From the NCBI GenBank assembly GCA_965153355.1, contig OZ231128.1, positions 15,190,001 to 15,254,000 on the forward strand: a stretch of DNA of 64,000 bases. Direction: 5' to 3'. The position numbers were made by a program, and so were the translations under genes. The notes under the pieces were generated by a model, which worked only from the letters and a program-made list of their open reading frames with translations, ran no database searches and had not been told where the DNA came from. The first letter of the stretch is position 1; each line of letters starts with the position of its first letter. The stretch is from Flaccisagitta enflata. Its lineage: Eukaryota; Chaetognatha; Sagittoidea; Aphragmophora. Shown piece by piece: positions 34,048-46,605 of the stretch.

Positions 34048-34480
34048 CGCGCATGGTCAGCGGTACCCGATGCCCTGCTTGGAGTGATCAACTGAAGTAG
34101 TGGAGTGAGAGCAGGGTACTGAGGGCAGCGGCCTTAAAGGGCTGATGTCTTGTAGGACTCAGGGGTGAATTTTGAGACGTCCTGAGGCAGATTTGAAGTT
34201 GGGAAGGCAGAATTTAACAGATTTGAGGTTTGGGGGGCAGGCTTGAGACCTTAAGGACAAATATGAAGCTTGAAGAGTTGATTTGAGGCCTGGAGGGCTG
34301 ATTTGAGGTCTTGAGGGCAGCTATGAGGTCTGAAGAGCTAATTTGAGCTCTTAAGGGCTAAATTGAGGTCTGAAAGGACTAATTTGAGGGCTCCGATGGC
34401 CAAGGGGGGGACGGAAGGATATCTTAAAATTCCCCCTGTGTCCTACAGGACATCGGTCCATTTGGGCCGCTGCCCAAAAA
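34048..34480 (+). mobile_element. Minisatellite element, subfamily 2
   Basis: CATGGTCAGCGGTACCCGAT, GGCAGCGGCCTTAAAGGGC with GATGTCTTGTAGGACTCAGG. An array of TTTGAGGTCTGAAGGGCTAA units follows, then the inverse block CCTGTGTCCTACAGGACATC and GCCGCTGCCCAAAA. Confidence 0.75.
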
Positions 34481-34507
34481 GAGACAAAAGAAGAAACAAT
34501 TCATCCA

Positions 34508-34990
34508 ACGATCGCACATGGTCAGCGGTACCCGATGCCCTGCTAAGATTGATCCAGTGATCCAAAGGGCCGATGTCCTGTAGAACACAGGAGGAATGTC
34601 CAAATATCCTGAGGGGGCATATTTCAGGCCTTAGATGACTGTATTAGGCCACTGAAGGCTGGGGGGCAGAATAAAGGCCTGAGAGTGGATTCGAGGTTTG
34701 GAGGGCAAATTTGAGGCACAGGTGGCTGATTAGTTGGATATTTGAAGATCTGTAGGGCAGGTTTAGGGTCTGGAAGGCAGATTTGAGACTTAAGGGGGCT
34801 GATTTTAAGCCTGAAGGGCTTATTTGAGGCCTGAAGGACCAAATTGAGGCCTGGAAGGAGGGCTAATTTGAGGCCTTGTTGGTCAATGGAGGGGATGGAC
34901 AGAAGGATGGACTGACGTACATAGGGAGGGATGTCTGGAAATTCCCCCAGTTCTACAGGACATCGGCCCTTCGGGGCCGCTGCCCAAAAA
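34508..34990 (+). mobile_element. Minisatellite element, subfamily 2
   Basis: CACATGGTCAGCGGTACCCG and GGGCCGATGTCCTGTAGAAC. The ~20-bp unit is TGAGGCCTGAAGGGCTTATT type. It closes with CCCAGTTCTACAGGACATCG, CCCTTCGGGGCCGCTGCCCA. Confidence 0.75.
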
Positions 34991-35217
34991 AGAAAGGACG
35001 ACAGACAGACAGAGAGACAAACTGACGGATACAAAGACAGATGTAACCTATAAAGACAAAGCCAGGGAGACAGACAATCATATAGATAGACAGATAAACT
35101 GAAACAATGAAATAAATGAATAGAATGAAAGAAAAAAAAATTAAACTAAACAAAAAAACAACAACGAAGAGGAAGAAAAGAACGAAACGACCCCCCAAAA
35201 AAAGGCAAACACAAAAA

Positions 35218-35259
<42 letters not shown>

Positions 35260-35287
35260 CAGTCAAATATTTCCGTTCTTTGATCAC
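34991..35287. other. Purine-rich spacer with poly-A
   Basis: Short ACAGACAGACAG and AGAAAG words, then a poly-A run (35228-35257). This would be intron downstream (on minus) of the SLC22-like exon. Confidence 0.5.
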
Positions 35288-35943
<656 letters not shown>

Positions 35944-36068
35944 GATTGATTGATATAATGTCCATTATGATCACCTAATCGTACACAATTACAAAGAATT
36001 AGTACTAGGACGGTAAATATGGTGAATATTTACAATAATAAATAAGTTCATTCAGTAATAAATTAAAT

Positions 36069-39000
36069 TCATTCGGTACATGTACGCACACAATTTTTCC
36101 CATTATCAAGGGCCCAAATGGCTCTAATAACAGTTTCAGCACGATCCAAAGTTGTCTTATTAGCAGAGCAAATACTTTTGAAATCAAATTTCAGTCGGGA
36201 ATAATATAAATTAACATGCTTATACTTGATACAATCGTTTATGCGATGAGATTCATCATCTATTTTCATACAATCTTTACACTCAATTGTTCTGTACTTA
36301 TGATGAAAATTTTTAGCACAATCCAACATTCCGGCAAGACCCATGATTAAAGCTCTGACTCCCAATTTGCTTCTATTTAAGATGTTTGTCATTGAGCCTC
36401 TTTTGAATGTTTCATCCTCTAGCATTGTTTTAGCAAAAGCGGCTTTCTTGGCACCATTGGCAAGATCCTTTAGTTTTTCAATATGTTTTCTATCAATGGC
36501 TTGTTTTACTTCTCGCTTCCAGGTTGCAAAAGGCATTCTCCTTATTTCTTCCCATGTCTTTTCTATCCCATACTCAGATAGAAGACCATTCACTTGCTTT
36601 GCCCAATAGCAGTTCTGCTCTCTCTGGTTTTGCAGTTCCATTTTCATCCAGTTTCCTTCAGGTCTGCTCAGAAGGGACTTGAGGTAAATTAATTGACGTT
36701 GGTCTATTCTTTCAGTTGCAAAAAGAGTCCCAGATACCATCATTACTGCAACTGTAGGAGTAGTTATTGGTACATTGAGAATCTTTTTTAGAGCCCAAAG
36801 TTCAATACGATCAATTTTATTTCTCTGAGTAGAACTAAGAACCCAGGATTCAGAATTGGTGAGGAAAGAGGACACTGTAGTTGTCTCGTGGAGTTTCATA
36901 AGAGCCCACATTTCTATTCGATTTAGAATTTCGTTGCTGCACATGGATATGACTTTTCTTGTTACCATTTTCACTCGATTCTCTCTCTCCTCAATATTTC
37001 GCTGGTTGGAATTATTTCGTGTGATGATATCTCCCAGATAACGGTATTCCTCACATGATTCTATTTCTGAGTCACCGAGATTCCATTTTGACAATTTGTA
37101 CGCGTTTTTTCCAAATGCTAGTACTTTACACTTTTCCGTTCCCCATTTGAGCTTGTGTTTTTTGGCAAACTCGTTTACAGCATTCAGGGTGTAGTTTTGT
37201 TGCAATACACCTTCAGCAAAGCTCACTACATCGTCGACCCACAGTAAAAAGGCCAGTTTTATCAGACCAAGTGAGATTCCAAGAAGTTCATCGTCTTGGG
37301 CTTCTTCAGACAAAATGTCCATTAATTTAGCAAAGAGAAATCCGAAATTTTTCCCTCCTTGTTTTCCACCTGCCGTCCTTTTTATCTCCCTTGTTAGGCC
37401 ATGCCGAGTCTTGATGACTGCAGTTAACTCAGTGTTAAGAGCTTTCATGAGTCTCCATGTCTTTCCTTTCAGACCATGTTCCCATGCTTGGACCAACATA
37501 TCTTGTACATCGGCCCTATCGTAAGCCTTGGCCACATCATAGAAAGTTACATAGAGCTCCGTTTTTTGACGTAAAGAATGGTCTATTGCACCTCTAAGTA
37601 AAAATAAATGGTCTCTCGTGGAAGAGTTTCTTTTACTTCCACCCTGAGCCTGAGTCATTTCTACCAGTCTTGACATTCTGGCATTTATTAGTTCTTCACA
37701 TATCATTGAAATCGAGTTAGAGACAGTGATGCCTCTGTAGGAATTCAAATTTTCACGATCGCCTTTGCCTTTGTGAACTAAAGTAATGACACCAAGATTC
37801 CAAATTTTTGGTGCTATTTCAAATTTCCAAAAGTACTTGACGACTTGAAATATCCAAAGGCACATGGGTCTACCTCCCTTTTTAAGAATCTCATTCGGAA
37901 ATTCAGTGGTAGCTTTATTATTTTTCAAAGCCATGATGATGTTCTCGACCTCCTTGAAGTGGGGGACTGAATTGTAGTCTAAGTCGTCATAGGACAGGTC
38001 AGTGGAATAGATTTCCATTTTTTCAATTACTATTTGATGATAGGTATGAAATGGCAGTGTATCATCTGGGCTGTACAGATTTTCAAAATATATGGCCGTG
38101 AATTCTTTTTGATCTTCAGGATTAAGAATCCGATTACCATCATTGTCCTTCAGAGCCATCCATCCTCCTAGATGGTCTCTTTTCTCGATTTTACACAAAT
38201 TCCAGAAACCCTTGTCATTGCAATCATTTATCATCTTTTCAAATTGATACTCGACTTTTCTCTTTCGTTCATTTTCAATCATTTCTCTCACCTCGATTTG
38301 TTTTGCGATGTACAAGTCCATTTTTACTTTTTTAACGTCAAAATCATTTTCTTTCTCAAAACTCTTTTTGGCTTCTTTCTTTTCTTTTTGTAGAGATTTT
38401 ATCTCCCTGCTAATAGCGAGGCCTTTTTGTGGTTTAATGGTTATTTTTCCAATAGAATCTCGCGCCACTTTGTCGACCATCTTACTCCATGCATTGTAAT
38501 TCTTTTGGAAATCACTTCCTTGCATAACGGTCATAGCATGACCCCGTCTGGACTCTAGATCTGATTGAAATCTAGCCCATTGTTCCTCAGGGGCATTTAG
38601 GTTCCACTTTTTCTCAGTTACAGAAATTTGTTTTGCAACATTTCCCATCTGTAGTCGTACAATAATGCTGTTATGATCTGAAGGGTTTATCCCAGTCATT
38701 ACATAGTCTTCATTTTCGTCAATAAGCATATCTTCAAGCAAGGAAAGTATACCGTCAGATGCCAGAACAAAATCTATCACAGATTTTTCCTCAGTTCTTT
38801 TCCTGTTCACCCTTGTGACTTTACCTCTACATAAGTCAGACGAGTTGAGAACGCTAAGCTCGCATTCATCAATTACCTTCAGAAGAAATTTCCCATTTCT
38901 AGATACTTCTTCGTCAAGCATTCCCAGCTTCGCATTTGCATCCATGAAGATAATTACATCGCCTTGTTTTTGTTTTTCAAGGATTTCTTCGCTAAGATTG

Positions 39001-39380
39001 TCCATTTCTAGCGTTATTTGTTCTTTTGTTGTTCTCGATTCCTGTTTACCGTAGTAAACTCCAAAGAAAATTGTCTTTCTGTTTTTCCGGTGGAGACTTA
39101 CCCAATAAATTTCTAAGCTTCTTATTGACTCATGAGGAGTGGTAGCATGTTTCACATCGTTCCTCACAAGTATTCCAACTCCTCCTTTCGAATTCTTATC
39201 TCTGCACCTGCCACAAAATGAATACCCATCGAGTTTGAATGCTGATGGATTTGATACCATGGTTTCTGTAAAGAAGGCCAATTGTGGCTTTAAGTCGGTG
39301 AAGATGTCAATTATACTATTCTTTTTACTATTTAAGCCCCGACTGTTGGCATAAAAGAAAGTCCATTGAACATTGGTCAC
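36069..39380 (-). CDS. LINE ORF2: AP endonuclease / reverse transcriptase
   Basis: 1103 residues, uninterrupted. An N-terminal apurinic-type endonuclease nicks target DNA: Asn12 in YANSRG, Glu39 in FFTETM, Asp147/Asn149 in MDANAK, and the SDH triad at 234-236. The reverse transcriptase follows at about 530-770: YRGITVSNS, motif A FYDVAKAYD (613-621), motif B GGKQGG (671-676) and catalytic WVDD (714-717), an unusual variant of the common YADD. A C-terminal CX2CX7HX4C zinc knuckle lies at 1034-1050. The start chosen is the first ATG, 51 nt after the ORF1 stop. Intact motifs suggest a young, possibly active copy. The product would bind its own RNA and prime cDNA synthesis at nicked DNA. Confidence 0.92.
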   Translation of the reverse strand: MTNVQWTFFYANSRGLNSKKNSIIDIFTDLKPQLAFFTETMVSNPSAFKLDGYSFCGRCRDKNSKGGVGILVRNDVKHATTPHESIRSLEIYWVSLHRKNRKTIFFGVYYGKQESRTTKEQITLEMDNLSEEILEKQKQGDVIIFMDANAKLGMLDEEVSRNGKFLLKVIDECELSVLNSSDLCRGKVTRVNRKRTEEKSVIDFVLASDGILSLLEDMLIDENEDYVMTGINPSDHNSIIVRLQMGNVAKQISVTEKKWNLNAPEEQWARFQSDLESRRGHAMTVMQGSDFQKNYNAWSKMVDKVARDSIGKITIKPQKGLAISREIKSLQKEKKEAKKSFEKENDFDVKKVKMDLYIAKQIEVREMIENERKRKVEYQFEKMINDCNDKGFWNLCKIEKRDHLGGWMALKDNDGNRILNPEDQKEFTAIYFENLYSPDDTLPFHTYHQIVIEKMEIYSTDLSYDDLDYNSVPHFKEVENIIMALKNNKATTEFPNEILKKGGRPMCLWIFQVVKYFWKFEIAPKIWNLGVITLVHKGKGDRENLNSYRGITVSNSISMICEELINARMSRLVEMTQAQGGSKRNSSTRDHLFLLRGAIDHSLRQKTELYVTFYDVAKAYDRADVQDMLVQAWEHGLKGKTWRLMKALNTELTAVIKTRHGLTREIKRTAGGKQGGKNFGFLFAKLMDILSEEAQDDELLGISLGLIKLAFLLWVDDVVSFAEGVLQQNYTLNAVNEFAKKHKLKWGTEKCKVLAFGKNAYKLSKWNLGDSEIESCEEYRYLGDIITRNNSNQRNIEERENRVKMVTRKVISMCSNEILNRIEMWALMKLHETTTVSSFLTNSESWVLSSTQRNKIDRIELWALKKILNVPITTPTVAVMMVSGTLFATERIDQRQLIYLKSLLSRPEGNWMKMELQNQREQNCYWAKQVNGLLSEYGIEKTWEEIRRMPFATWKREVKQAIDRKHIEKLKDLANGAKKAAFAKTMLEDETFKRGSMTNILNRSKLGVRALIMGLAGMLDCAKNFHHKYRTIECKDCMKIDDESHRINDCIKYKHVNLYYSRLKFDFKSICSANKTTLDRAETVIRAIWALDNGKNCVRTCTE

Positions 39381-39431
39381 TTTTATTTTTCTTTTTGGTC
39401 GTTTTGAATGGCCATTTGAGCGTCTTAGTAG

Positions 39432-41444
39432 CTAGTTACTGCTTTCAGGGTTTGCTACTGGGAAAGCAGACTCGGCTTTTTTGAAAAAGCTTTCGATTGT
39501 ATGAAAGAGGGAAGCTGCTGGTGAGGCCATTTGACTTTGGTGCGTCGAGCTTGATTCCATCACTTTACTTTCAAGGACTTGGACATCAGCTTGATCCTTC
39601 TGAGAATTTTTCTCTACCGTTTGGCTCCACGACACTGTGTTGGCCGTATTTTGCTTTTTTGGATTTGAAGCGGGGCATGGATGTTCATCCGAGTAAAGGC
39701 TGCGCTTCAGATGTGTAGCAACCGTTCTCACCCCCTTATCAGTGTAATGGATACCCTTGAGCATGCCGGACTTTAGGCTGCCATCTTCTTCATAGAGACC
39801 TGCATTATCTATGAATTCGAATCCGTGGCCTTTGGCATACGCATCAAGTTGCTTGTTGAGATTTTTCTGTTTGGGATTTACAGGAGCAACAGCAGCAATA
39901 TGGATCCGGGCGTTTTTGAATTTCTTGCTATACTTCTGGCATGTCATCTTCATTCTGTTGACAACTGAACTCACAGCTGTTTCAACGTTTCGGCTGTCAT
40001 TAAGGCCTGTCATGATTACAAAATCAGACACTTTTTCAGGCTCCTGCCTTATTGGGCCGCGTTTGATTGCATCCTCAAGAGTGTAGCACTCCTCCACCGT
40101 CACCTTCTTTTCGTGATGAAGAAGACGGGGTTTGAAATGTTGGGTATTCGAATCCCCAATGATGATGACCTCACTCCTTTCACCTTGCTTCTCATCACTG
40201 GTGACGTTTTTGTTCGAAGATTTAGACGAGATTTTGTCCTCAATCTTTTCAATCGACGTTGCCATTGAGAGCATGATTTTCTGACACTTTGACTGCCAAT
40301 CAGAGCTTCCCGTTGTTTGAACAGCACCACAACGTTTGAATTCCTCCGTGGCCTTGATCATCTTGTCAACCTTTTCCTCCGGGATGTCAGTGTTGATTTT
40401 TGACAGGGTAGACTCGATCTTGGCTTCAATGTTTTTCTCGGTTACTGAGAGCCTCTGATCAACAGAATCCACAACTTTTTTCTCCGTTGCTGAGAGCCTC
40501 TGATCGACGGAATCTACGAGGTTGCCCATTTTTTCAAGCAATTGTTTATTCATGTCCTCGAGTTTCCGTATCTGAGTGTCTTGTTCTTTGGCGACATTTT
40601 CAAGCCTTGCGATGTGAGTTTCTTTTACCGTCAAATAATGTTCCATCGTCTCAATTTGCGCGTCTTTACGAGCTAGTACTTCTCTTGCTTCGATGCCAAG
40701 ATGAGAAAACGGAGATTTTGGCGTCGTTACGTCGGCGTCGGCGTCAGCGTCGGCGTCAGCGCCGGCGTCGGTGTCGGCGGCAGCGATGGCAGCAGCAGCA
40801 GCGGCGGCGGTAGCGGCCGCGCCAGCGTCGGCGGTGCCAACACCAGTGGCGGCAGAAGAAAATCCTTTGTTGGTGACGTTGTCATTGGCGACGCCAGGAG
40901 CGGAAGGAGTAACGGCTTCTTTAGACGTTGCGGCGTTTAATGAAGGAATATCGTTTTCGTTAAGCGTTAACGTTGCAAAACTTTTGTTGATGACAGAAAT
41001 CGGGTCATCAGCATTATCATCATCATCGACGTCGTCGTCTTCGTCGTCGTCGTCATCTTTTTTCCCTTGTTCGAAGACGCCTTCTTCGCCCATCCATTCT
41101 TTTATTTGACTCGTGAGTTTGTTGATCACTTCTTTTTCGTGTTGAGTCACGGGCACTTCAAAGACGGATTCGTCCTCGTCGTCGTTGTCAGATTCGTCGT
41201 TTTCATCACCTGATTGTGTCTCAAACATATCCTGTGATTGTTTTTCGCCGTTATGAAATCGCGTAATTAACTCTCGTACTTTCGCGTCTTTCTCGTTACT
41301 TCCGTTTGCGTAAGAGATGATTCGTTCACGGACTTCATTTGCCGTACCGTCTGAGTCTAACTTCAACATTGTACACGCATATCGTTGACCGGCGACTTGT
41401 TTGTTGACTCCAGTCATCAGAAACGTTTTTAGTTTTATAACCAT
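39432..41444 (-). CDS. LINE ORF1: coiled-coil, SGNH esterase-like RNP protein
   Basis: 670 residues. The N-terminal 50 residues (YACTMLKLDSDGTANEVRER) resemble a SAP-type DNA-binding helix pair, tentative. Acidic runs (about 80-146) and an Ala/Asp simple tract (200-240) follow. A long coiled coil spans about 255-350 with a tandem 14-residue duplication (VDSVDQRLSATEK / VDSVDQRLSVTEK). An SGNH-hydrolase fold covers about 424-585: block I GDSN (430), block III GLND (480) and catalytic-type His566 in GIHYT. Esterase ORF1 proteins are known from CR1-group LINEs and are thought to coat element RNA. The start ATG lies shortly after a GTT microsatellite. An overlapping upstream frame ends 9 nt inside it. 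Confidence 0.85.
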   Translation of the reverse strand: MVIKLKTFLMTGVNKQVAGQRYACTMLKLDSDGTANEVRERIISYANGSNEKDAKVRELITRFHNGEKQSQDMFETQSGDENDESDNDDEDESVFEVPVTQHEKEVINKLTSQIKEWMGEEGVFEQGKKDDDDDEDDDVDDDDNADDPISVINKSFATLTLNENDIPSLNAATSKEAVTPSAPGVANDNVTNKGFSSAATGVGTADAGAAATAAAAAAAIAAADTDAGADADADADADVTTPKSPFSHLGIEAREVLARKDAQIETMEHYLTVKETHIARLENVAKEQDTQIRKLEDMNKQLLEKMGNLVDSVDQRLSATEKKVVDSVDQRLSVTEKNIEAKIESTLSKINTDIPEEKVDKMIKATEEFKRCGAVQTTGSSDWQSKCQKIMLSMATSIEKIEDKISSKSSNKNVTSDEKQGERSEVIIIGDSNTQHFKPRLLHHEKKVTVEECYTLEDAIKRGPIRQEPEKVSDFVIMTGLNDSRNVETAVSSVVNRMKMTCQKYSKKFKNARIHIAAVAPVNPKQKNLNKQLDAYAKGHGFEFIDNAGLYEEDGSLKSGMLKGIHYTDKGVRTVATHLKRSLYSDEHPCPASNPKKQNTANTVSWSQTVEKNSQKDQADVQVLESKVMESSSTHQSQMASPAASLFHTIESFFKKAESAFPVANPESSN

Positions 41445-41483
41445 CTTGACCGATTGTTCTTTATCGGAATGAATTTATCGACG

Positions 41484-41575
<92 letters not shown>

Positions 41576-41599
41576 GATTTTGTGAAAAAATGAAGACGG

Positions 41600-41687
<88 letters not shown>

Positions 41688-41870
41688 AGTTGTTGTTGTT
41701 GTTGTTCCAAGTAAGGCGAGACAAAGATTTGTACTTGGACACCGTCGAAAAACACGTGGGTTAGTTCGTATTCTATAAGATTCTTCGTTTTCCAGTGATA
41801 ATTCCGTTTATTCGTATTTTTTCCTTCGATCGGAGAGGAGATGTTGTTCGTTCGGTGGTTGGGACGAGTA
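41435..41870 (-). other. Upstream open frame with Gln and Asn tracts
   Basis: A minus-strand frame runs from the GA array at 41870 to a stop overlapping the ORF1 start. It reads NYHWKTKNLIEYELTHVFFD and GVQVQIFVSPYLE with coding-like codons, then about 35 Gln and 30 Asn from two (AAC)n blocks. It has no ATG. It could be an LINE 5' frame, a host exon or chance. Confidence 0.35.
41482..41705. repeat. (GTT)n microsatellite, two blocks
   Basis: Blocks at 41482-41576 and 41600-41705 are separated by GATTTTGTGAAAAAATGAAG. Similar GTT blocks occur at 56392 and 56553. Confidence 0.95.
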
Positions 41871-41871
41871 A

Positions 41872-41933
<62 letters not shown>

Positions 41934-42050
41934 TTTTAAGTAGCGCCAAAGAATCTCTGTTTCCGGGCCGGTCCATCTGTCCGTTGGTTGATCGGTTGGT
42001 CCACAAGGCCCGGCGCACGCGTTGGCCTACTTCGCCTTGTTTGTAGAGAG
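41871..42050 (-). mobile_element. GA array and diverged hairpin element
   Basis: (GA)n at 41875-41930 abuts AAGTAGCGCCAAAGAATCTC, CCGGTCCATCTGTCCGTTGG and far end GGCCCGGCGCACGCGTTGGC...CTTCGCCTTGTT. The hairpin is decayed. Layout matches variants C/D. Confidence 0.5.
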
Positions 42051-42270
42051 CCAAAATTAAAGCTCAATAAAGTCTGTAAAACAAAATGGTTACCTGAACA
42101 AAAAGAAGTTCAAATAACGATCACCAGCAAATTCTCCCGTCGAGAATTGAAGTCCGTAATAAAAGAGTCCATCAAGAAACCAAAACAATGAGCACACGAT
42201 CAGACAAATCCAATAACTGGAGGCGGTGGCATGAAGAGGAGGTGGTGGTGGTGGCTAAGGCAGGGCGGTA

Positions 42271-42352
<82 letters not shown>

Positions 42353-42637
42353 AAGAAAAAAAGAAAGAAAGAAAGAAAGAAAGAAGGAGAGAGAGTCTCA
42401 CTTTTTGGATAATTTCTCCTTGACCACCGATTGTTGTTGTTCTTCACATCCGTGTTCATTTTCATTTCCATAGCAACCGAGAAACTCAGGGACGCAAGCA
42501 TCAATTGATTAACTTATAGTATTTCAAATATCAAGTTTATCAAATGAAATTAAGATACTTAAATAACTTCCTCCAGTTTAGGCTGTTATTCCATGAACCC
42601 CACTGTACATATTCTTATTTTTTTCCTATTCCGTTTT

Positions 42638-42675
<38 letters not shown>

Positions 42676-43028
42676 ACAGATTCGTTTTTTTTCTCTGTCC
42701 CATTCATTTTTCGTGATAGTGATGTACCTTTATTATGTGTTTTCGTTACAAAAAAATAACATTGTTCATGCTGTAAATGGCAACGTCAGGAGCGTTCCCC
42801 TTGGGCTTGGAACAATAACCGACCGACGGACCACTAACTATGTCAATGAGTGAGTAGGGTTTTACCGTTTTAACACTCATTTTTTGTTTCTCTTGACTTT
42901 CCCTCTGTCCATCACTGACGTAAACAGAAAATAATCGATGAAGCAAGAACATTTCTCAACGCTTCAGAAAAGTAAACAATCTCTTTTCATTTGTAAACCA
43001 AGTACAAATAAATCATGTATCAAATCTA
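42051..43028. other. Spacer with microsatellites and a mariner-like MITE end
   Basis: (GA)n at 42274-42348 with AAAG tail, a (CT)n at 42640-42672, and a fragment of the mariner-like MITE (AAATTAAGATACTTAAATAA, CCTCCAGTTTAGGC) at 42530-42592. Open frames at 42060-42190 plus and 42400-42510 minus look faintly coding but lack convincing splice signals. Confidence 0.45.
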
Positions 43029-44593
<1,565 letters not shown>

Positions 44594-44654
44594 CTGTTTT
44601 GAAAAAAAGAAAAAAGAAAATTGAATAGAACGACAACCATGTGTGTGTGTGTGC

Positions 44655-44699
<45 letters not shown>

Positions 44700-45167
44700 T
44701 CAATCCGGTAGGAGTTGTCATCTCGCCACTGCCGCCAAGCCACTCCAACTTCTTCCGGGAAACGGGTGGAAAAGAAAATAGTCGCAAAAGCGTCAGATGG
44801 TCAGCGGTACCCGTGCCCTGCCCAAGTGGGTTATGATTAAGGTTGAGGGAGGGAGCAGGGGTCAATGCTCTATGCTTTCACACATATGCAGGGGTGTATA
44901 AAGTTCTATGATCTTTGATTACCAATAAAGGCGGCTCTCGCCGACCGGAAAAAAGTCGTAAATGGGAGTTTTTTTTTCATTGCATCTTCTTCTGTGTGCA
45001 TCTTCTGATGTCTGGTTGACTGCCTGCATGTTTTTGTCATTCAATCTGTCTCTCTGCGTCTCTTTTTTGGTCTTCCTTTGTCTTTTAGTGCGTGCGTGTG
45101 TGCTTGCGTGTGTGTGTGTCTCTCTCTCTCTTTCTGAAAGTATGTCTCTCTCTCTCTTTCTGAAAGT

Positions 45168-45475
45168 ATGGTCAAATCCGAATTTAGTGTTCCTCGCGGG
45201 AGAAATGTGTCCATTTCCACCACAGATGATGACTCTAAAGCCTGGTGATGATCAGAGAAAATTTACTCATGACCGCCACCCCACCCCTTTTCCCATTATA
45301 AAACACTGGGCTGGAATATGACCAGAACTCTTTCTGTGCATTTTCTATGGGATATAATGGGAGTGGCGGTCATGAGTAGACTTTATCTGATCATCACCAG
45401 ATTTTAGGGTTATCATCTGTGATTGAAATAGTCACGTTTCTCCCGCGAGGAAGATGAAATTCGAATTTGACCAAA
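45168..45475. mobile_element. Foldback MITE, about 310 bp
   Basis: The arms begin TGGTCAAATCCGAATTT and close with the complement. Inner parts TTCCTCGCGGGAGAAA and CTCATGACCGCCA also pair. Central loop near 45300-45330. Confidence 0.75.
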
Positions 45476-45690
45476 CTTTTGGTCACCCTATTGATTATTT
45501 CCCCCCCCCCCCCCGCCTTTGATTTTCTCCCCCACGACGTATAGCGTCGCGTTAAAAAATGAATGATTTTCTTGCCCATATAGCAATAAAACAGTCTTTT
45601 TAAGGTTTGAATAGTGTTAAACTGTGTTTTACTAATCATAATTTATGATTTGGTACTGCCAAAAGTTTTATTTTCCTTAAATTCTTTTTT

Positions 45691-45802
45691 TTAGGTGCGA
45701 CAAAGCACCTCTATAACTGGCTCTGTCCATCTGTTGGTTGGTCTGTAACGCATTCGTTCGACGATCGACACGTCGCACCTTATTGGCCTACTTGGCCTTG
45801 TT
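45691..45802 (-). mobile_element. Hairpin element, variant D, nested
   Basis: Hairpin GGTGCGACAAAGCACC, CTATAACTGGCTCTGTCC, GTTGGTTGGTC array, partner GTCGCACC and far end GGCCTACTTGGCCTTGTT. It lies in a T-run that is uninterrupted in the MITE at 50883. Confidence 0.8.
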
Positions 45803-46120
45803 CTTTTTTTCCCCCTCATATTTCCTTCCCCACTTCCAAACCCTTTGATTATTTTCCCTCCCCCCAGTGGAAGGGGGGGTTATAATATAGAACAATATAC
45901 AGGCCTGCACATATGATGAATTTTCTCCTACTTCTAGCAATTGGGATTGGGGCCTTAGGGCTTTGATTTAGGCCTTGGGGCTGGCATTTTGGGTGGGGAT
46001 TTGGGTCTTAAGACTGGGATTTTGGCCTCAGGGCTAGGTTTTAGGCCTTCAGGCCGGGATTAGGGCCTTCAGCCTGGGATTTGGGCCCTGAGTATAGTTG
46101 TGCGCGGACAGACGTGCTCT

Positions 46121-46605
46121 GAAGAAATTCGCAATGCTAGATGCTGTTGATAACAAACGACAAACCCATAGAATCCCTCAGTAGCGACATAGGAGAGCTC
46201 AGGAGAAGAGCTATTTTTGTACATGGATGAAAAAGGTGGAAATTAATGGAATTGTTTGTGGAACGATTTTGCTACCATTGGACCATGCAACTGTGATGGT
46301 GAGCAACCAAAACTAACCATTCTCTTTTGCAATGAGCATTAATGAACAGGGGCATATCAAGGAAGCCGAGTCAAGAAAGAAGAAGTCAAGTCAACAAATA
46401 AGAAGTCAAGTCAGCAAGATGTTTGAGGAAGTCAAATGAGATTCATAATGCATTCATATTTCTTACCATTTATTTCTCATTTTCACTTCCACAGAATTAC
46501 AAGTATCGCATCACTCTTCCACAAGTGGCGTCGTTTTTTCACCTCTTGCATTTGGTAGCAAAATCAGGCTTAAGTCGGACCAATACGACTTACAATAGTA
46601 TTTGG
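46121..46605 (+). other. Candidate exon pair (unrecognised)
   Basis: An open stretch ending at donor GTGATG|GTGAGC (46291) reads SYFCTWMKKVEINGIVCGTI. A second open stretch opens at 46495 after a textbook acceptor (CACTTCCACAG) and reads NYKYRITLPQVASFFHLLHL. Joint phase was not established and no family is recognised. Confidence 0.25.

Larger units (their letters stand above)
35938..41780 (-). mobile_element. LINE retrotransposon, apparently full-length
   Basis: Two intact reading frames in tandem on the minus strand, with a short 3' UTR ending in ATATCAATCAATCAAAAAA next to the GA array. ORF1 carries an esterase-like domain and ORF2 an AP-endonuclease plus reverse transcriptase. The esterase ORF1 points to the CR1/L2-type branch; this is inferred and not tested by phylogeny. 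The 5' boundary is unclear, somewhere in or beyond the GTT arrays. Confidence 0.85.
44889..45907. mobile_element. hAT-like MITE, 8-bp target duplication, with nested elements
   Basis: TIRs CAGGGGTGTATAAAGTTC and GAACAATATACAGGCCTG. Perfect duplication CACATATG at 44881-44888 and 45908-45915. Same family as 50883-51205. Carries a foldback (45168-45475) and a variant D hairpin element (45691-45802). Confidence 0.85.
44777..46120 (+). mobile_element. Minisatellite element interrupted by a hAT-like MITE
   Basis: AATAGTCGCAAAAGCGTCAG and GGTCAGCGGTACCCGTGCCC to TTTCACACATATG (44888), where the hAT-like MITE enters. The element resumes at 45916 with ATGAATTTTCTCC and GGGCCTTAGGGCTTTG units to about 46100. 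A further array with GGGCAGCTGCCCAAAAG end lies at 46600-46886. Confidence 0.6.

Noticed and set aside
38172-40940. Plus-strand open frames opposite the LINE
   Set aside because: Shadows of the minus-strand ORF1 and ORF2; no motifs of their own.
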